A stretch of DNA of 46,067 bases, from assembly GCA_964608055.1 (NCBI GenBank), contig CAZSMJ010000002.1, forward strand, positions 1 through 46,067, read 5' to 3'. The notes below the pieces were generated by a model. It was not told where the DNA came from. It searched no databases and worked only from the letters and a program-made list of their open reading frames with translations. Of this stretch, positions 23,764-33,104 are shown one piece after another. The translations under genes were made by a program, and so were the position numbers. Numbering within the stretch: position 1 is the first letter of the stretch; every line of letters starts with the position of its first letter. The stretch comes from JALYNX01 sp964608055. Lineage in GTDB: Bacteria > Actinomycetota > Acidimicrobiia > Spongiisociales > ZC4RG35.

Positions 23764-24374
23764 CCGATGGTGGCCAGTCGCGCCTGGGTCTGGTCTCTGC
23801 GATGACTGAACCAACCGGGTCGATGGAGGGTGCATGCATCAGCATTCCAAACCTCGAGGTCTCGAAGCTCGGAGGCGATGAAGCTGGGAAGGTCGACAGA
23901 AGTGGTGCCCCAGGTGGTCGAGGTGGTGAAGCCATCGAATTCGATCGCAACCTCGTCACCCACTTCAAAACAACAGGCTCCGATGCCAGGACCGACTGCG
24001 GCACGGGTCGGGGCATGGCCGGAGGCGGCCATCTCGTCGCGGAGCTTGGTCAACAGACCGGCCCGGGACCCACGCCAGCCGGCGTGGGCGACGCCTACCG
24101 CGTCGGGTGCGTGCAGGACCACCCCAAAGCAATCTGCGGTGAACACGGCCAGGGGCAGGTCAGAAACGGTCGACCACAGGGCATCTCCCTCACCCGCTTC
24201 ACCCGGACGACTCACCCGGTGCACCAGATTCCCGTGGACCTGACGGACCGAGGCCCACTCGTCGGGCACGCCTAAGGCAGCGGAAACCACAGCATGGGAT
24301 CTCGGATCCATCCGTTGGTCACCGTCGCCCGCTTCGGTGAACGCGACCCCGTCCACACCGGGGGGTCGGATCAT
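23751..24374 (-). CDS. pgeF: PgeF/YfiH family (laccase-domain) peptidoglycan editing factor
   Basis: A multicopper-oxidase-like Cu/Zn protein of 207 aa. In E. coli YfiH (PgeF) prevents or repairs misincorporation of L-Ser for L-Ala in peptidoglycan precursors. Motifs present: SVRQVHGN, FTADCFGVVL, GVAHAGWRGSRAGL and AVGPGIGACCFEVG, which supply the metal-binding His and Cys. ATG at 24374 overlaps the ftsZ stop (ATGA). The position directly after ftsZ is usual in actinobacteria and fits a cell-wall quality-control role. Confidence 0.93.
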   Translation of the reverse strand: MIRPPGVDGVAFTEAGDGDQRMDPRSHAVVSAALGVPDEWASVRQVHGNLVHRVSRPGEAGEGDALWSTVSDLPLAVFTADCFGVVLHAPDAVGVAHAGWRGSRAGLLTKLRDEMAASGHAPTRAAVGPGIGACCFEVGDEVAIEFDGFTTSTTWGTTSVDLPSFIASELRDLEVWNADACTLHRPGWFSHRRDQTQARLATIGWLP

Positions 24375-25426
24375 CCCTGGACGAAAGTCGGGATGTCGAG
24401 TGCGTCTTCGTCGTAGTCAGAGGCGATGGGCGTCCTCGTGGAGCGGGTGCCGCTGCCACCGCTGCTTCGCTGCCCGCGACGGATTTCGAACCCGGCAGCA
24501 ATCACCGTGACTTTCATCTCCTGGTCGAAGTCGTCGTCGACGATCGCTCCGAAGATGATGTCGGCATCCTCGTGGGCGTGGTCGGAGACCACCCGTGCCG
24601 CTTCGGTCGCCTCATGGAGAGTCATCTCCGAGGGTCCCGCCACCGAGAGCAGGACGCCTTTGGCGCCTTCCATCGAGGTCTCGAGCATCGGGCTCGAGAT
24701 CGCCCGTTCCGCTGCCTGCTTCGCCCGGTTCTCGCCGGTGGCTCGTCCGATGCCCATCACCGCCGACCCGGCGTCAGCCATGATCGTGCGCACATCGGCG
24801 AAGTCGACGTTGATCAGACCCGGGGTGGTGATCAGATCGGTGATCCCGGTGACCCCGCTCATGAGCACGTCGTCGGCGAGCCGGAACGTCTCGGCAATCG
24901 GCGCACTGGGATCGCCAACATCGAGGAGCCGGTCATTGGGAATGACGATGAGGGTGTCGACGGCCTCCTTGAGGGCTTCGATGCCCTGCTCGGCGTACAC
25001 CGCCCGGCGCCTGCCCTCGAATCCGAACGGACGGGTGACGACGCCCACAGTGAGCGCTCCGACCGAGCGTGCCACCTCAGCGACGATGGGGGCGCCGCCG
25101 GTGCCGGTGCCACCGCCTTCGCCTGCGGTGATGAACACCATGTCCGAGCCCTTGAGGGCGTCCTCGAGCTCGGCGCGGTGCTCCTCGGCGGCTGCCCGGC
25201 CGATTTCGGGATTGGCGCCGGCGCCGAGACCCCTGGTGACCTCACGCCCGATGTCGAGCTTGACATCGGCGTCGCTCATCAGGAGCGCCTGGGCGTCGGT
25301 ATTGAGTGCGATGAACTCCACGCCACGCACTCCGGCCTCCACCATCCGGTTGACGGCGTTGACTCCACCGCCACCGATTCCAACAACTTTGATCACGGCC
25401 AGATAGCCGCCACTCGATGAACTCAC
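24371..25426 (-). CDS. ftsZ: Cell division GTPase FtsZ
   Basis: The tubulin-like GTPase that forms the Z-ring. Visible: N-terminal IKVVGIGGGGVNAVNRM, the GTP signature GEGGGTGTGGAP near residues 99-110, T7 loop residues NVDFADVRTIM, and the C-terminal peptide DALDIPTFVQG, which binds SepF and other partners. At 351 aa it is slightly shorter than average because the linker is brief. I chose GTG at 25426 because TTGGAGG lies 5-6 nt upstream; TTG at 25438 overlaps that ribosome binding site. It is preceded by a 106-bp spacer, the only sizeable gap in this half of the cluster. Confidence 0.97.
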   Translation of the reverse strand: MSSSSGGYLAVIKVVGIGGGGVNAVNRMVEAGVRGVEFIALNTDAQALLMSDADVKLDIGREVTRGLGAGANPEIGRAAAEEHRAELEDALKGSDMVFITAGEGGGTGTGGAPIVAEVARSVGALTVGVVTRPFGFEGRRRAVYAEQGIEALKEAVDTLIVIPNDRLLDVGDPSAPIAETFRLADDVLMSGVTGITDLITTPGLINVDFADVRTIMADAGSAVMGIGRATGENRAKQAAERAISSPMLETSMEGAKGVLLSVAGPSEMTLHEATEAARVVSDHAHEDADIIFGAIVDDDFDQEMKVTVIAAGFEIRRGQRSSGGSGTRSTRTPIASDYDEDALDIPTFVQG

Positions 25427-25532
25427 GGGTACCTCCAAGGGAAAATCGAAAGGTGAAGTAGAGGTTTAATGGTCCCCTCGGAGTAAGTAAACCCCAAACT
25501 TCTAAGGCTCAAGTACACCTTCAAGGTTTCGA
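25427..25532 (-). promoter_or_regulatory. ftsQ-ftsZ intergenic region: ftsZ ribosome binding site and probable promoter
   Basis: This 106-bp spacer is distinctly A/T-richer than the surrounding genes. It holds the strong ribosome binding site GGAGG at 25431-25435 (minus strand) just before the ftsZ GTG. Separate ftsZ promoters are known in this position in many actinobacteria. TTGAGC at 25507-25512 (minus strand) could be a -35, and several A/T-rich hexamers could be a -10, but no pair is convincing. Confidence 0.45.
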
Positions 25533-26273
25533 TCATGGCGGGGTCACTGCGGGATGGGCGGGGGCAATCATGATGAGAACCGACCCGAGGGGCGGATTTT
25601 GGGCGAGAAGGGCGGTCAGACTCCGCGCTTTGGCGTCCATCTCGACCGCTCTCCCCAACCGCACCTCGTAGCCCGACACCGTCCCCCAAAACTCACCATT
25701 CACTCTCAGCCGGATGCTGGTTTTGGCACGCAAATCCTCGGGCAAACCGGCGACAAACTCCAGGGCGCCGAGGATGTCACGTGAAGACTCGCTCTCGGCC
25801 CGGGGGACGTCGGGCAAATGGATCCAGGCCATGGTGTCGTCTGGGGTGTCGGCTGACGGCAAGACCACCCCGTCGACAGCGTGATGTGCCCAGCCCTCGC
25901 CGGTTTCCACCCAGGCCAAGGCCACCCGTTCCTCGACCCGGACGATGAGACGATTGGGCCAATCTCGAACCACGGAGGCGCTCTTGACCCAGGGATCGGC
26001 GAGCAGCGCCTGCTCCACCCGTCCCTCCTCAATCAGGATCATCGGGGTTCCGGCAACCGCGCCCATGTCGGCGAGGATGCCATGTGTATTGCTGGAGGCG
26101 ACGCCCGTGCTGGCTACCTCGTTCACACTGAGCCAAGGTGACAGCAGGACCCAGGCGGCGACCCCAAACGGAACCAGGGTCACGATGACCTTGAGGAGTC
26201 GGCCCACCTTGCGACGCGCCCGGTCCTCCGCCACTACCCGGCGCCGCTCTCTCAATCTTGGGTCGATACTCAT
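25533..26273 (-). CDS. ftsQ: Cell division protein FtsQ (DivIB family)
   Basis: A bitopic division protein of 246 aa: a short basic cytoplasmic N-terminus (RLRERRRVVAEDRARRKVG), one membrane helix (VIVTLVPFGVAAWVLLSPWL, about 29-48), then a POTRA domain (LSVNEVASTGVASSNTHGIL; DPWVKSASVVRDWPNRLIVRVEER) and the FtsQ/DivIB beta domain. It links FtsL-FtsB to the septal synthase FtsW-FtsI. ATG at 26273 overlaps the murB stop as ATGA. Confidence 0.93.
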   Translation of the reverse strand: MSIDPRLRERRRVVAEDRARRKVGRLLKVIVTLVPFGVAAWVLLSPWLSVNEVASTGVASSNTHGILADMGAVAGTPMILIEEGRVEQALLADPWVKSASVVRDWPNRLIVRVEERVALAWVETGEGWAHHAVDGVVLPSADTPDDTMAWIHLPDVPRAESESSRDILGALEFVAGLPEDLRAKTSIRLRVNGEFWGTVSGYEVRLGRAVEMDAKARSLTALLAQNPPLGSVLIMIAPAHPAVTPP

Positions 26274-27169
26274 TCTTCGAATCCCACGAATTGGACCTCG
26301 GGCTCAAGGATGGTGCCGGTCGCCTGGAACACGCGGTCTTTCACCAGGCGGACCAGTTCGAGGATGTCGGCAGACGTGGCCTCGGGACCTGCCACGAAAA
26401 AGTTGGCATGCTTCTTCGACACCGAAACGTCTCCGGCCTTGATGCCCTTGAGACCGAGCGAGTCGATCAATTCGCCGGCCGAAATCCCCGGTGGGTTCTT
26501 GAAAACGCTCCCTGCGTTGAAAGTGCCGCCCGGCTGATTGTCCCGACGCCAACGGGTGATGCGTCGCAACTCCTGGAGACCGGCTTCGATGTCGCCCTCC
26601 TCGGTGGCAAACACGGCCTCGGTGACCACCTCGGCGGGGCCCAGGTTCGAATGTCGGTAGGCGAGATCGAGATCCTCGGGGCCCCTCGTGGACATGGTCC
26701 CGTCCCGAAGGTCGACGACTGAGGCCCGGATCAGCCGGTCCCTGGTCTCGACGCCGAAGCAACCCGCGTTCTGCCTGACCGCACCGCCCACCGAGCCGGG
26801 CACCCCGACGAAGAACTCGAGCCCGCTCCGACCGGCGGTCACGCTGGCCCTGGCCAGAAGGGGTAGCGACACCGCCGAGCCCGCGGTTGCCACTGGACCG
26901 TCGATGTCGATCGCCGCGAAGCCGGATCCGAGGCGAATCACAAGCCCGGGAAAGCCACGGTCCGCCACCACCAGATTGGAACCCCGGCCCAGCACCAGAA
27001 CCGGCATCGAGGCCGGCACCCCGGTGGCAGATAGGCCCACCAGGGTTGCCAGGTCGTCACAAACGACGTAATAACGGGCGGGCCCTCCAGACTTGTAGGT
27101 GGTGTGCGGCCCCAGCGGCACATCAAGGGTGACGACCCCTCGAGCAACCAAATCGTCGAGGGCTCTCAT
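26270..27169 (-). CDS. murB: UDP-N-acetylmuramate dehydrogenase (UDP-N-acetylenolpyruvoylglucosamine reductase)
   Basis: The FAD enzyme that reduces UDP-GlcNAc-enolpyruvate to UDP-MurNAc, the second committed step of peptidoglycan synthesis. FAD-binding motifs TTYKSGGPARYY and VLVLGRGSNLVVAD, then FFVGVPGSVGGAVRQNAGCFG, with GTFNAGSVFKNP carrying the catalytic Ser, and the C-terminal SKKHANFFVAG. The length of 299 aa is typical of type II MurB. It has ATGA overlaps with both murC (upstream) and ftsQ (downstream). Confidence 0.95.
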   Translation of the reverse strand: MRALDDLVARGVVTLDVPLGPHTTYKSGGPARYYVVCDDLATLVGLSATGVPASMPVLVLGRGSNLVVADRGFPGLVIRLGSGFAAIDIDGPVATAGSAVSLPLLARASVTAGRSGLEFFVGVPGSVGGAVRQNAGCFGVETRDRLIRASVVDLRDGTMSTRGPEDLDLAYRHSNLGPAEVVTEAVFATEEGDIEAGLQELRRITRWRRDNQPGGTFNAGSVFKNPPGISAGELIDSLGLKGIKAGDVSVSKKHANFFVAGPEATSADILELVRLVKDRVFQATGTILEPEVQFVGFEE

Positions 27170-28527
27170 CGGCTCTCGGCGAGCATCGCGGCCAACTCGG
27201 CTGGGAGCAGCGTGATGTCCCCCGCCCCCATGGTGAGCACCAGATCGCCTTGCGCCACCCGGTCGACCAGGAACCGGGCGAGATCGGTCTTGTGCGCCAC
27301 ATAATGAACTTCGCGGCCTCGACGACCCACTGCCTGTGCCACCAACTCCCCGGTGACACCGGGCACCGGTTCCTCCCTGGAGCCGTAGACGTCGGTCACG
27401 ACCACCACATCGGCAGCGCTCAGTGCCTCGCCAAACTCATCTTGGAGTCGCTCGGTGCGGCTGTAGAGATGCGGTTGGAAGACGGCCCACACCCGGCCCG
27501 GGACCACTCCCACCGAGGCACTCAGTGTCGCCGCCACCTCAGTCGGGTGATGCGCGTAGTCGTCGATCAAGGTGACCCCTGCCACCACACCGCGATGCTC
27601 CCATCGTCGGCCCACACCGTGAAACTCCGCTAGGCCATCGGCGCAGGCGGCCAGGTCGTATCCCAGGGTCGCCAGCAGACCCAGTGCGCCTGCGGCGTTG
27701 CGGGCGTTGTGGAGTCCCGGGCGGCGAAGATGAACCTCGACCTGCGCCGCCCCAGGACCCGCCAACCTGAACCGGCTCCCGCCCTGATTCGGTGTGAAGT
27801 CTCGAATCCGCCACATCGCTGAGGCGTCGAGACCGTAGGTGATGGCGCCGGTCCGCTCGGCCACTTGTGCCGCGCCGCTGTCATCGATACAGGCCAGAAC
27901 CGGCCCCTGCACCGCAGAGGCGACCGCGACGAAGGCCTCCAGTAGCTCAACCGGGGATCCGAAGTGCTCGACATGCTCCGACTCGACATTGGTGACGACC
28001 AGTCCGACCAGCTCGAGGCTCTCGAACGTGCGAAACGCCTCGTCGGCCTCGAGGACCAAGAGCGGGTCCTGACCGAAATGGCCGTTGGTGCCTAGATCGG
28101 CGAGATCGCCACCCACGATGAAAGACGGGTCGACCCCTGCGGCGCGGAGACCGGCGATGATCAGGGCGGTGGTCGTAGTCTTGCCGTGCGTCCCGGTGGC
28201 CCCGATGGTGGGCATCAGCGCCGTCAAGTCCTGAAGCAGCCGGGGCCGGCGCCAAACTGGAACCCCCGCCGCGGCAGCTGCCACCAGCTCCGGGTCACCA
28301 TCGGGAACCGCCGAGGAGGCGACCACCAGGTCGACGGTGGAGACCACCTCAGGGTGATGCCCGGTATAGGTCTCGACACCGAAATCACCCAAGAGATCGA
28401 GGGTCGAGCCTCCGCGGAGATCGGAACCGGAAACCGGATGACCCATCCCGATCAACACCCGGGCGATCGCGCTCATCCCCGCCCCGCCGGCGCCCACCAG
28501 ATGGATCCGATCATGGCCCAGTCTCAT
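27166..28527 (-). CDS. murC: UDP-N-acetylmuramate--L-alanine ligase
   Basis: Adds L-Ala to UDP-MurNAc using ATP. N-terminal Rossmann motif HLVGAGGAGMSAIARVL, P-loop GATGTHGKTTTTALI near residues 110-123, LEADEAFRTF and TNVESEHVEHFG for metal and substrate binding, and the C-terminal DDYAHHPTEVAATL and FQPHLYSRTERL typical of MurC. At 453 aa it is normal in length. It is joined by ATGA overlaps to murG and murB, the common order of the cluster. Confidence 0.96.
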   Translation of the reverse strand: MRLGHDRIHLVGAGGAGMSAIARVLIGMGHPVSGSDLRGGSTLDLLGDFGVETYTGHHPEVVSTVDLVVASSAVPDGDPELVAAAAAGVPVWRRPRLLQDLTALMPTIGATGTHGKTTTTALIIAGLRAAGVDPSFIVGGDLADLGTNGHFGQDPLLVLEADEAFRTFESLELVGLVVTNVESEHVEHFGSPVELLEAFVAVASAVQGPVLACIDDSGAAQVAERTGAITYGLDASAMWRIRDFTPNQGGSRFRLAGPGAAQVEVHLRRPGLHNARNAAGALGLLATLGYDLAACADGLAEFHGVGRRWEHRGVVAGVTLIDDYAHHPTEVAATLSASVGVVPGRVWAVFQPHLYSRTERLQDEFGEALSAADVVVVTDVYGSREEPVPGVTGELVAQAVGRRGREVHYVAHKTDLARFLVDRVAQGDLVLTMGAGDITLLPAELAAMLAESR

Positions 28528-29603
28528 CGAGCCGCCCCGTGCATCGCCTGCGCTATCACCGTTGCCGCTTGCGGCTTACCGATTCGTCGCGACGACTCCG
28601 CCATCTCCCCTCTGACTTTCGGGTCGAGGAGTGTGGCGGCGACGACTTCATCCAAGTCCCCAAGCTCGGCCTCTCGGACCACGACGGCGGCGCCGGCGCC
28701 TGCGAGATAGGCGGCGTTGGCAGACTGGTGACCGTGAGCTCCGAATTCTCCCGGCACGAGTATTGACGGAGTTCCGGTTGCGGTCAGTTCTGCGATGCCG
28801 CCGCCGGCTCGGCCCACCACCAGGTCAGACGCCGCATAGAACAGATCCATCCGGTCCTCAAAACCAATGCGGACCCAGGTGATCGTGGGCGAAGCCGGTC
28901 TGGTGAGGAGAGCCTGGACGTGGGAGTGGCCGGCGATGTGCACAATCTGAATCGGCGGGCCCTCCCACTGGGCGCACAGTGCGGCAACGGCTTCGTTGAC
29001 GGCCGCGGCGCCAAGCGAGCCGCCAAATACCCCGAGGACCGGGCGATCGGGATCCAGTGCGTATCTGTCGACGGCATCGGGACGCAAGGAAAAACGATCG
29101 AAGTCGGCCAGAGCACGACGCACCGGATTACCCACCCATTCGGCCCGGGTGAGACCCGGGGTGTCGGGAAATGAGCCGAAACTGCGCACCGCCCAACGCG
29201 AGACCATGCGATTGGCGAGACCGGCGCCTGCGTTCTGCTCGGCCACCATCAGCGGGACCGGGTACTTGCGAGCCGCCATCCCGGTCGGAACCGTGACGTA
29301 CCCTCCCATAGCGAGGGCGACCCGTACTCCACGCTTTTCCATCGCCCCGGCAATGATGTCGCGGGCCCGCCACACCAATCGGGGGAGATCCAGGTTCGAC
29401 GCCGATGCCGAGCGTCGGAGACCTCTCATCTCGATCCGCAGAAAGGGGAAGCCGGCCCGGGGATACACCTCGGCTTCCATCCGGTCGCCACCCACATAGA
29501 GGATCTCATCTTTGGGAACACCGAGGTCCATCAAAGCTTCGCCGACCGCCAGACCCGGGAATATGTGCCCTCCCGTGCCTGCGGCCGCGATCAGAAAGCT
29601 CAT
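28524..29603 (-). CDS. murG: Undecaprenyldiphospho-muramoylpentapeptide beta-N-acetylglucosaminyltransferase
   Basis: The peripheral membrane glycosyltransferase that converts lipid I to lipid II. N-terminal glycine-rich loop AAAGTGGHIFPGLAVGEAL, GGYVTVPTGMAAR, EQNAGAGLANRMVSRWA, FGGSLGAAAVN (second G-loop) and VVGRAGGGIAELTATGTPSILVP in part (UDP-GlcNAc site). The length is 359 aa. ATG at 29603 is fixed by the ATGA overlap with ftsW; upstream open frame lies inside ftsW. Confidence 0.95.
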   Translation of the reverse strand: MSFLIAAAGTGGHIFPGLAVGEALMDLGVPKDEILYVGGDRMEAEVYPRAGFPFLRIEMRGLRRSASASNLDLPRLVWRARDIIAGAMEKRGVRVALAMGGYVTVPTGMAARKYPVPLMVAEQNAGAGLANRMVSRWAVRSFGSFPDTPGLTRAEWVGNPVRRALADFDRFSLRPDAVDRYALDPDRPVLGVFGGSLGAAAVNEAVAALCAQWEGPPIQIVHIAGHSHVQALLTRPASPTITWVRIGFEDRMDLFYAASDLVVGRAGGGIAELTATGTPSILVPGEFGAHGHQSANAAYLAGAGAAVVVREAELGDLDEVVAATLLDPKVRGEMAESSRRIGKPQAATVIAQAMHGAAR

Positions 29604-30763
29604 GTCTTGCGATGCACCCCAGCCTGGGAGATGTTGACTAGCACGCCGAGCGCGGCCATCGATGCGATCAGCGCGGTGCTGCCGAAGGAGATGAACGGAA
29701 GAGCGATCCCGGTTATCGGGAGGACACCGAGCACGCCTCCGATGTTGACCAGGGCCTGAAACGAGAGCCATACGGTGATCCCGGCGGCAACCATCCGCCC
29801 AAACCGATCAGGGGCTCTCGAAGCGACCATCCAACCGGCAAGCGCCAGGACGACGAACAGCCCGATCACCGTCAGGGCCCCGATCAGACCGGTCTCCTCG
29901 CCGATGATCGCGAAGATGAAGTCGGTGTGAGCATTGGGCAGATAGAACCATCTGGCGCGACTTGCGCCGAGCCCGACCCCGAAGATCCCGCCATTGGAGA
30001 GCGCGTAATAGCTCTGGACCAGCTGGTAGCCCTCGCCGCTGGAAGTGCCCCACGGATCGAGGAAGCCCACGATTCGATCGACCCGATACTCGTCGCTGAA
30101 GGAAAGGACGGCGACCGCGAGGATCGCCATGATCCCGAGAAATGCGACGTAGCGGAGCGGGGCGTCGCTGGCGAGGATCACGGCGAGAGCAGCGGCTCCG
30201 ATCACGATCACGGTGCCGAGATCGGGCTGCTTCATGACCAACAAGGCGACGGTCCCCACGATGAACACCACCGGGACCAGGAAGTGGCCGAAGCGATCGA
30301 CGAGCTTGTGTTTCTTCTCCAGGAGGTAGGCGAGCGAGAAAACCACCGCCACCTTCGCCAACTCAGACGGTTGGAAGGTGATACCGGCCACTGGCAGCCA
30401 GCGCCGGGCCCCCCCGATCACCGGTCCGACTATGAGGACCGCTACCAGCAGGGAAACGCTGACCAAGAAGAAGGGGATGGCGATCTTGCGATAGAACTGA
30501 TACGGAATCCGGCTCGTCACCAGCAGTGCGACAGTCCCGAGGCCCACCCCGACCAACTGCCGCTTGAAGAAATAGAACCGGTCCGCAGCCTGTTCGATGG
30601 CCACCGCGGATGAGGCGGACTGGGTGGCCCCGAGACCGATCACGACGAGGACGACGACGAGCACCAGCAAGGTGGTGGCGGTGCGATTGTTGACCTTGAT
30701 CCGCTCCGCGCGATCGCGGGCAGCAGCCCGCATCTTGGCGATCGAGGTCACATTCGCCGTCAT
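29600..30763 (-). CDS. ftsW: Septal peptidoglycan polymerase FtsW (SEDS family)
   Basis: A SEDS glycosyltransferase that polymerises lipid II at the septum with FtsI. At 387 aa it has about ten membrane helices. Family features: GARRWLPVAGITFQPSELAK, MKQPDLGTVIVIG, GYQLVQSYYALSNGGIFG, AHTDFIFAIIGEETGLIG and LPFISFGSTALIASMAALG. ATG at 30763 overlaps the murD stop (ATGA); the longer open frame upstream is inside murD. The N-terminal cytoplasmic part is short and basic. Confidence 0.95.
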   Translation of the reverse strand: MTANVTSIAKMRAAARDRAERIKVNNRTATTLLVLVVVLVVIGLGATQSASSAVAIEQAADRFYFFKRQLVGVGLGTVALLVTSRIPYQFYRKIAIPFFLVSVSLLVAVLIVGPVIGGARRWLPVAGITFQPSELAKVAVVFSLAYLLEKKHKLVDRFGHFLVPVVFIVGTVALLVMKQPDLGTVIVIGAAALAVILASDAPLRYVAFLGIMAILAVAVLSFSDEYRVDRIVGFLDPWGTSSGEGYQLVQSYYALSNGGIFGVGLGASRARWFYLPNAHTDFIFAIIGEETGLIGALTVIGLFVVLALAGWMVASRAPDRFGRMVAAGITVWLSFQALVNIGGVLGVLPITGIALPFISFGSTALIASMAALGVLVNISQAGVHRKT

Positions 30764-32055
30764 TCTCCTGAGCCTCCTGTCTTTGCTCTTGCTAGGGAGG
30801 CGAACTGGTCGCCCCGCTCGGCATATGACCTGAACTGATCGAAGCTGGCGCAACCCGGTGCCAGGAGGACGGTGTCACCCGGCTCGGCCAGGCTGGCTGC
30901 CAGATCGACCGCCCGATCGAGGGTCCCGGCGAGATGACCTTTCGATCCGGCCGCCTCCACCAACACCGGGCCTTCGGCACCGATCCCTATCACTGCCCGA
31001 AGGTTGGGCTCCTCGGCCAGCGGTCTCAGGTCGAGGCCTTTGGCAAGCCCTCCGGCGATCAGGATCACAGAGTCATGGGAGCGAATCGAGGCAATCGCGG
31101 CGTGAGGGTTGGTCGCCTTGGAGTCGTCGATCCATGTCACATCACCGGCTACGGCCACCACGGTGCGCCGGTGGGCGCCCGGCGAGAAGGTTCGGGCTGC
31201 AGTGGTGACACCCGCTGGGCTCCCTCCCATGCGAAGGGCGAGAGCCGAGGCAGTGGCCAGGTTGACCAGATGGATGGGATCGGCCGAGACCAGGTCGTCT
31301 ATGGGGAGATCGACCTCGCCAATGAGAAGGTGTCCGTTTTCGACCCCTCCCCCGCCGACAGGGAGTCGAGAGCCGGAAACCGGGAACAAGTCGCTGACCG
31401 CACGACTGACCAACGCGGACGCACCTTCGTCATCGGCGTCGTAGACCAGGAGATCACTCTCGTCCTGATTCGAGAAGATCCTCGCCTTGGCGCTCCGGTA
31501 GGAGATCTCGGAGCCGTGCCAGTCGAGATGGTCGACCGCGACATTGGTGACGGCTGCGGCCACCGGGTGAAACGTCTCGATGAACCTGAGCTGGAACGAC
31601 GAGACCTCGACCACCAACGCGTCAGATGGCTCGTCGACGAAGTCGGACAGTGGCGAGCCGATGTTGCCCGCGGACGGAGCCGCAACGCCGGATGCCTCGA
31701 GCATCGCGGATGTCGCCTCGGTCACGGTGGTCTTCCCGTTGGTGCCGGTCACCGCCGCGATCGGTTTGGTCAGGTGACGCCATGCGAATTCGATCTCACT
31801 CCACACCGGGATTCCCCATTCGAGGGACTCCACGATCGGAAGCGAGCGCTCCGAGAACCCGGGGCTGGCCACCACGAAGTCGATCCCGGTGAGAAGCACC
31901 GGATCCCAGCCACCCGAGGCCAGGGCAAACCCTTGGTTCAAGGCGTCCGGTGAGTCGTCCTCGGCGTACATGGTCACTGACATCCCACGGTTGCGGGCAA
32001 GACGGGCGGCGGCCAGACCTGATATCCCGGCGCCGAGCACCAGGATCCGGTTCAT
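30760..32055 (-). CDS. murD: UDP-N-acetylmuramoylalanine--D-glutamate ligase
   Basis: Adds D-Glu to UDP-MurNAc-L-Ala. Rossmann start RILVLGAGISGLAAARLA, P-loop AAVTGTNGKTTVTEATSAM near residues 98-115, VEVSSFQL, TNVAVDHLDWHGS, the Mur-ligase lysine/histidine region, IDDSKATNPHAAIASI and LLAPGCASFDQFRSYAERG. The length of 431 aa is normal. ATG at 32055 overlaps the mraY stop (ATGA); the upstream open frame belongs to mraY read in another phase. Confidence 0.95.
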   Translation of the reverse strand: MNRILVLGAGISGLAAARLARNRGMSVTMYAEDDSPDALNQGFALASGGWDPVLLTGIDFVVASPGFSERSLPIVESLEWGIPVWSEIEFAWRHLTKPIAAVTGTNGKTTVTEATSAMLEASGVAAPSAGNIGSPLSDFVDEPSDALVVEVSSFQLRFIETFHPVAAAVTNVAVDHLDWHGSEISYRSAKARIFSNQDESDLLVYDADDEGASALVSRAVSDLFPVSGSRLPVGGGGVENGHLLIGEVDLPIDDLVSADPIHLVNLATASALALRMGGSPAGVTTAARTFSPGAHRRTVVAVAGDVTWIDDSKATNPHAAIASIRSHDSVILIAGGLAKGLDLRPLAEEPNLRAVIGIGAEGPVLVEAAGSKGHLAGTLDRAVDLAASLAEPGDTVLLAPGCASFDQFRSYAERGDQFASLARAKTGGSGE

Positions 32056-33104
32056 AACAGGCCCTCGAGACGGAGAAAGTCGCCGTAGAAGAATCCGAGC
32101 CCCAGGGCGACGCCGATACCGGTGAGGATCCAGAACCGGATCACCACGGTGGTCTCCGGCCAGCCGCCGAGGTCGAAGTGATAGTGGAGAGGTGACATCC
32201 GGAAGATCCGCTTGCCGAAGATCCGGAACGAGGCCACCTGCAGGATCACCGACACCGTCTCGGCGACAAAGATCGCCCCGAGGACCACCAGGAGCAGGTT
32301 GGTGCTCGATAGAAGGGCGAGGGCTGCCAAAAGGCCGCCGATGGCCTGCGACCCGACGTCGCCCATGATGATCTTGGCCGGTGGGGCGTTCCACCAGAGA
32401 AACCCGAGGATCGCCCCGAACATGGCGGCCGAGATGATCGCAAGTTCGAGGGGATCGACGGATTCATACACCTGAGGGTTTCTGAACTGCCAGAAGCAAA
32501 TGACCGTGTAGGAGGCGACCACCAGAGCCGAGGAGCCGCCGGCGAGACCATCCATCCCATCGGCCAGATTCACCCCGTTGGCGGCACCGGTGAGCATGAT
32601 CAACACCCAGATCACGAAGAAGGCGCCGAGGTCGATCCCGAGCGGTTTGACGAACGAGATCTCGGTCACCACCCCGGCCATGGAAGCCCCCCAGGCGAAG
32701 AGGGCCGCAATCGCCAATTGACCGCCGAACTTCGCCGACTTGGACAGCCCCAGGCTCCGCTTGTTGGAGTATTTGGTCCAGTCGTCCAACAACCCGACCA
32801 CGGCCATCCCGGTCAGTGCGAACACGGCCAACAACCCGCCGGCCCGCAGCGGTTGGAACTCGAACTGCAACGAGCCCGAGGACCCCACCAATCGGATGTG
32901 GGAGACGACGTAACCGATGATCGCCGCCGAGACGAAGACCACTCCCCCCATGGTCGGCGTCCCTTGTTTGTGCCCGTGCATGCCGGCGATCTCTTCTTGG
33001 ATGAACTGGCCGATCTCACGGCGTCGGAAATAGCGGATTGCGTAAGGCGTCCCGAAGATGGACACCAAGAGACCCACGGCGGCCGCGATGAGCAGGGAGA
33101 TCAC
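32052..33104 (-). CDS. mraY: Phospho-N-acetylmuramoyl-pentapeptide-transferase
   Basis: The integral membrane enzyme that makes lipid I from UDP-MurNAc-pentapeptide and undecaprenyl phosphate. At 350 aa it has about ten helices. Signatures: HKQGTPTMGGVVFV, LLDDWTKYSNKRSLGLS with Asp-Asp, NGVNLADGMDGLAGG and APPAKIIMGDVGSQAIGG, and the C-terminal MSPLHYHFDLGGWPE. The start is GTG at 33104, overlapping the murE stop as GTGA. It directly follows murE; the usual murF between them is missing. Confidence 0.96.
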   Translation of the reverse strand: MISLLIAAAVGLLVSIFGTPYAIRYFRRREIGQFIQEEIAGMHGHKQGTPTMGGVVFVSAAIIGYVVSHIRLVGSSGSLQFEFQPLRAGGLLAVFALTGMAVVGLLDDWTKYSNKRSLGLSKSAKFGGQLAIAALFAWGASMAGVVTEISFVKPLGIDLGAFFVIWVLIMLTGAANGVNLADGMDGLAGGSSALVVASYTVICFWQFRNPQVYESVDPLELAIISAAMFGAILGFLWWNAPPAKIIMGDVGSQAIGGLLAALALLSSTNLLLVVLGAIFVAETVSVILQVASFRIFGKRIFRMSPLHYHFDLGGWPETTVVIRFWILTGIGVALGLGFFYGDFLRLEGLL

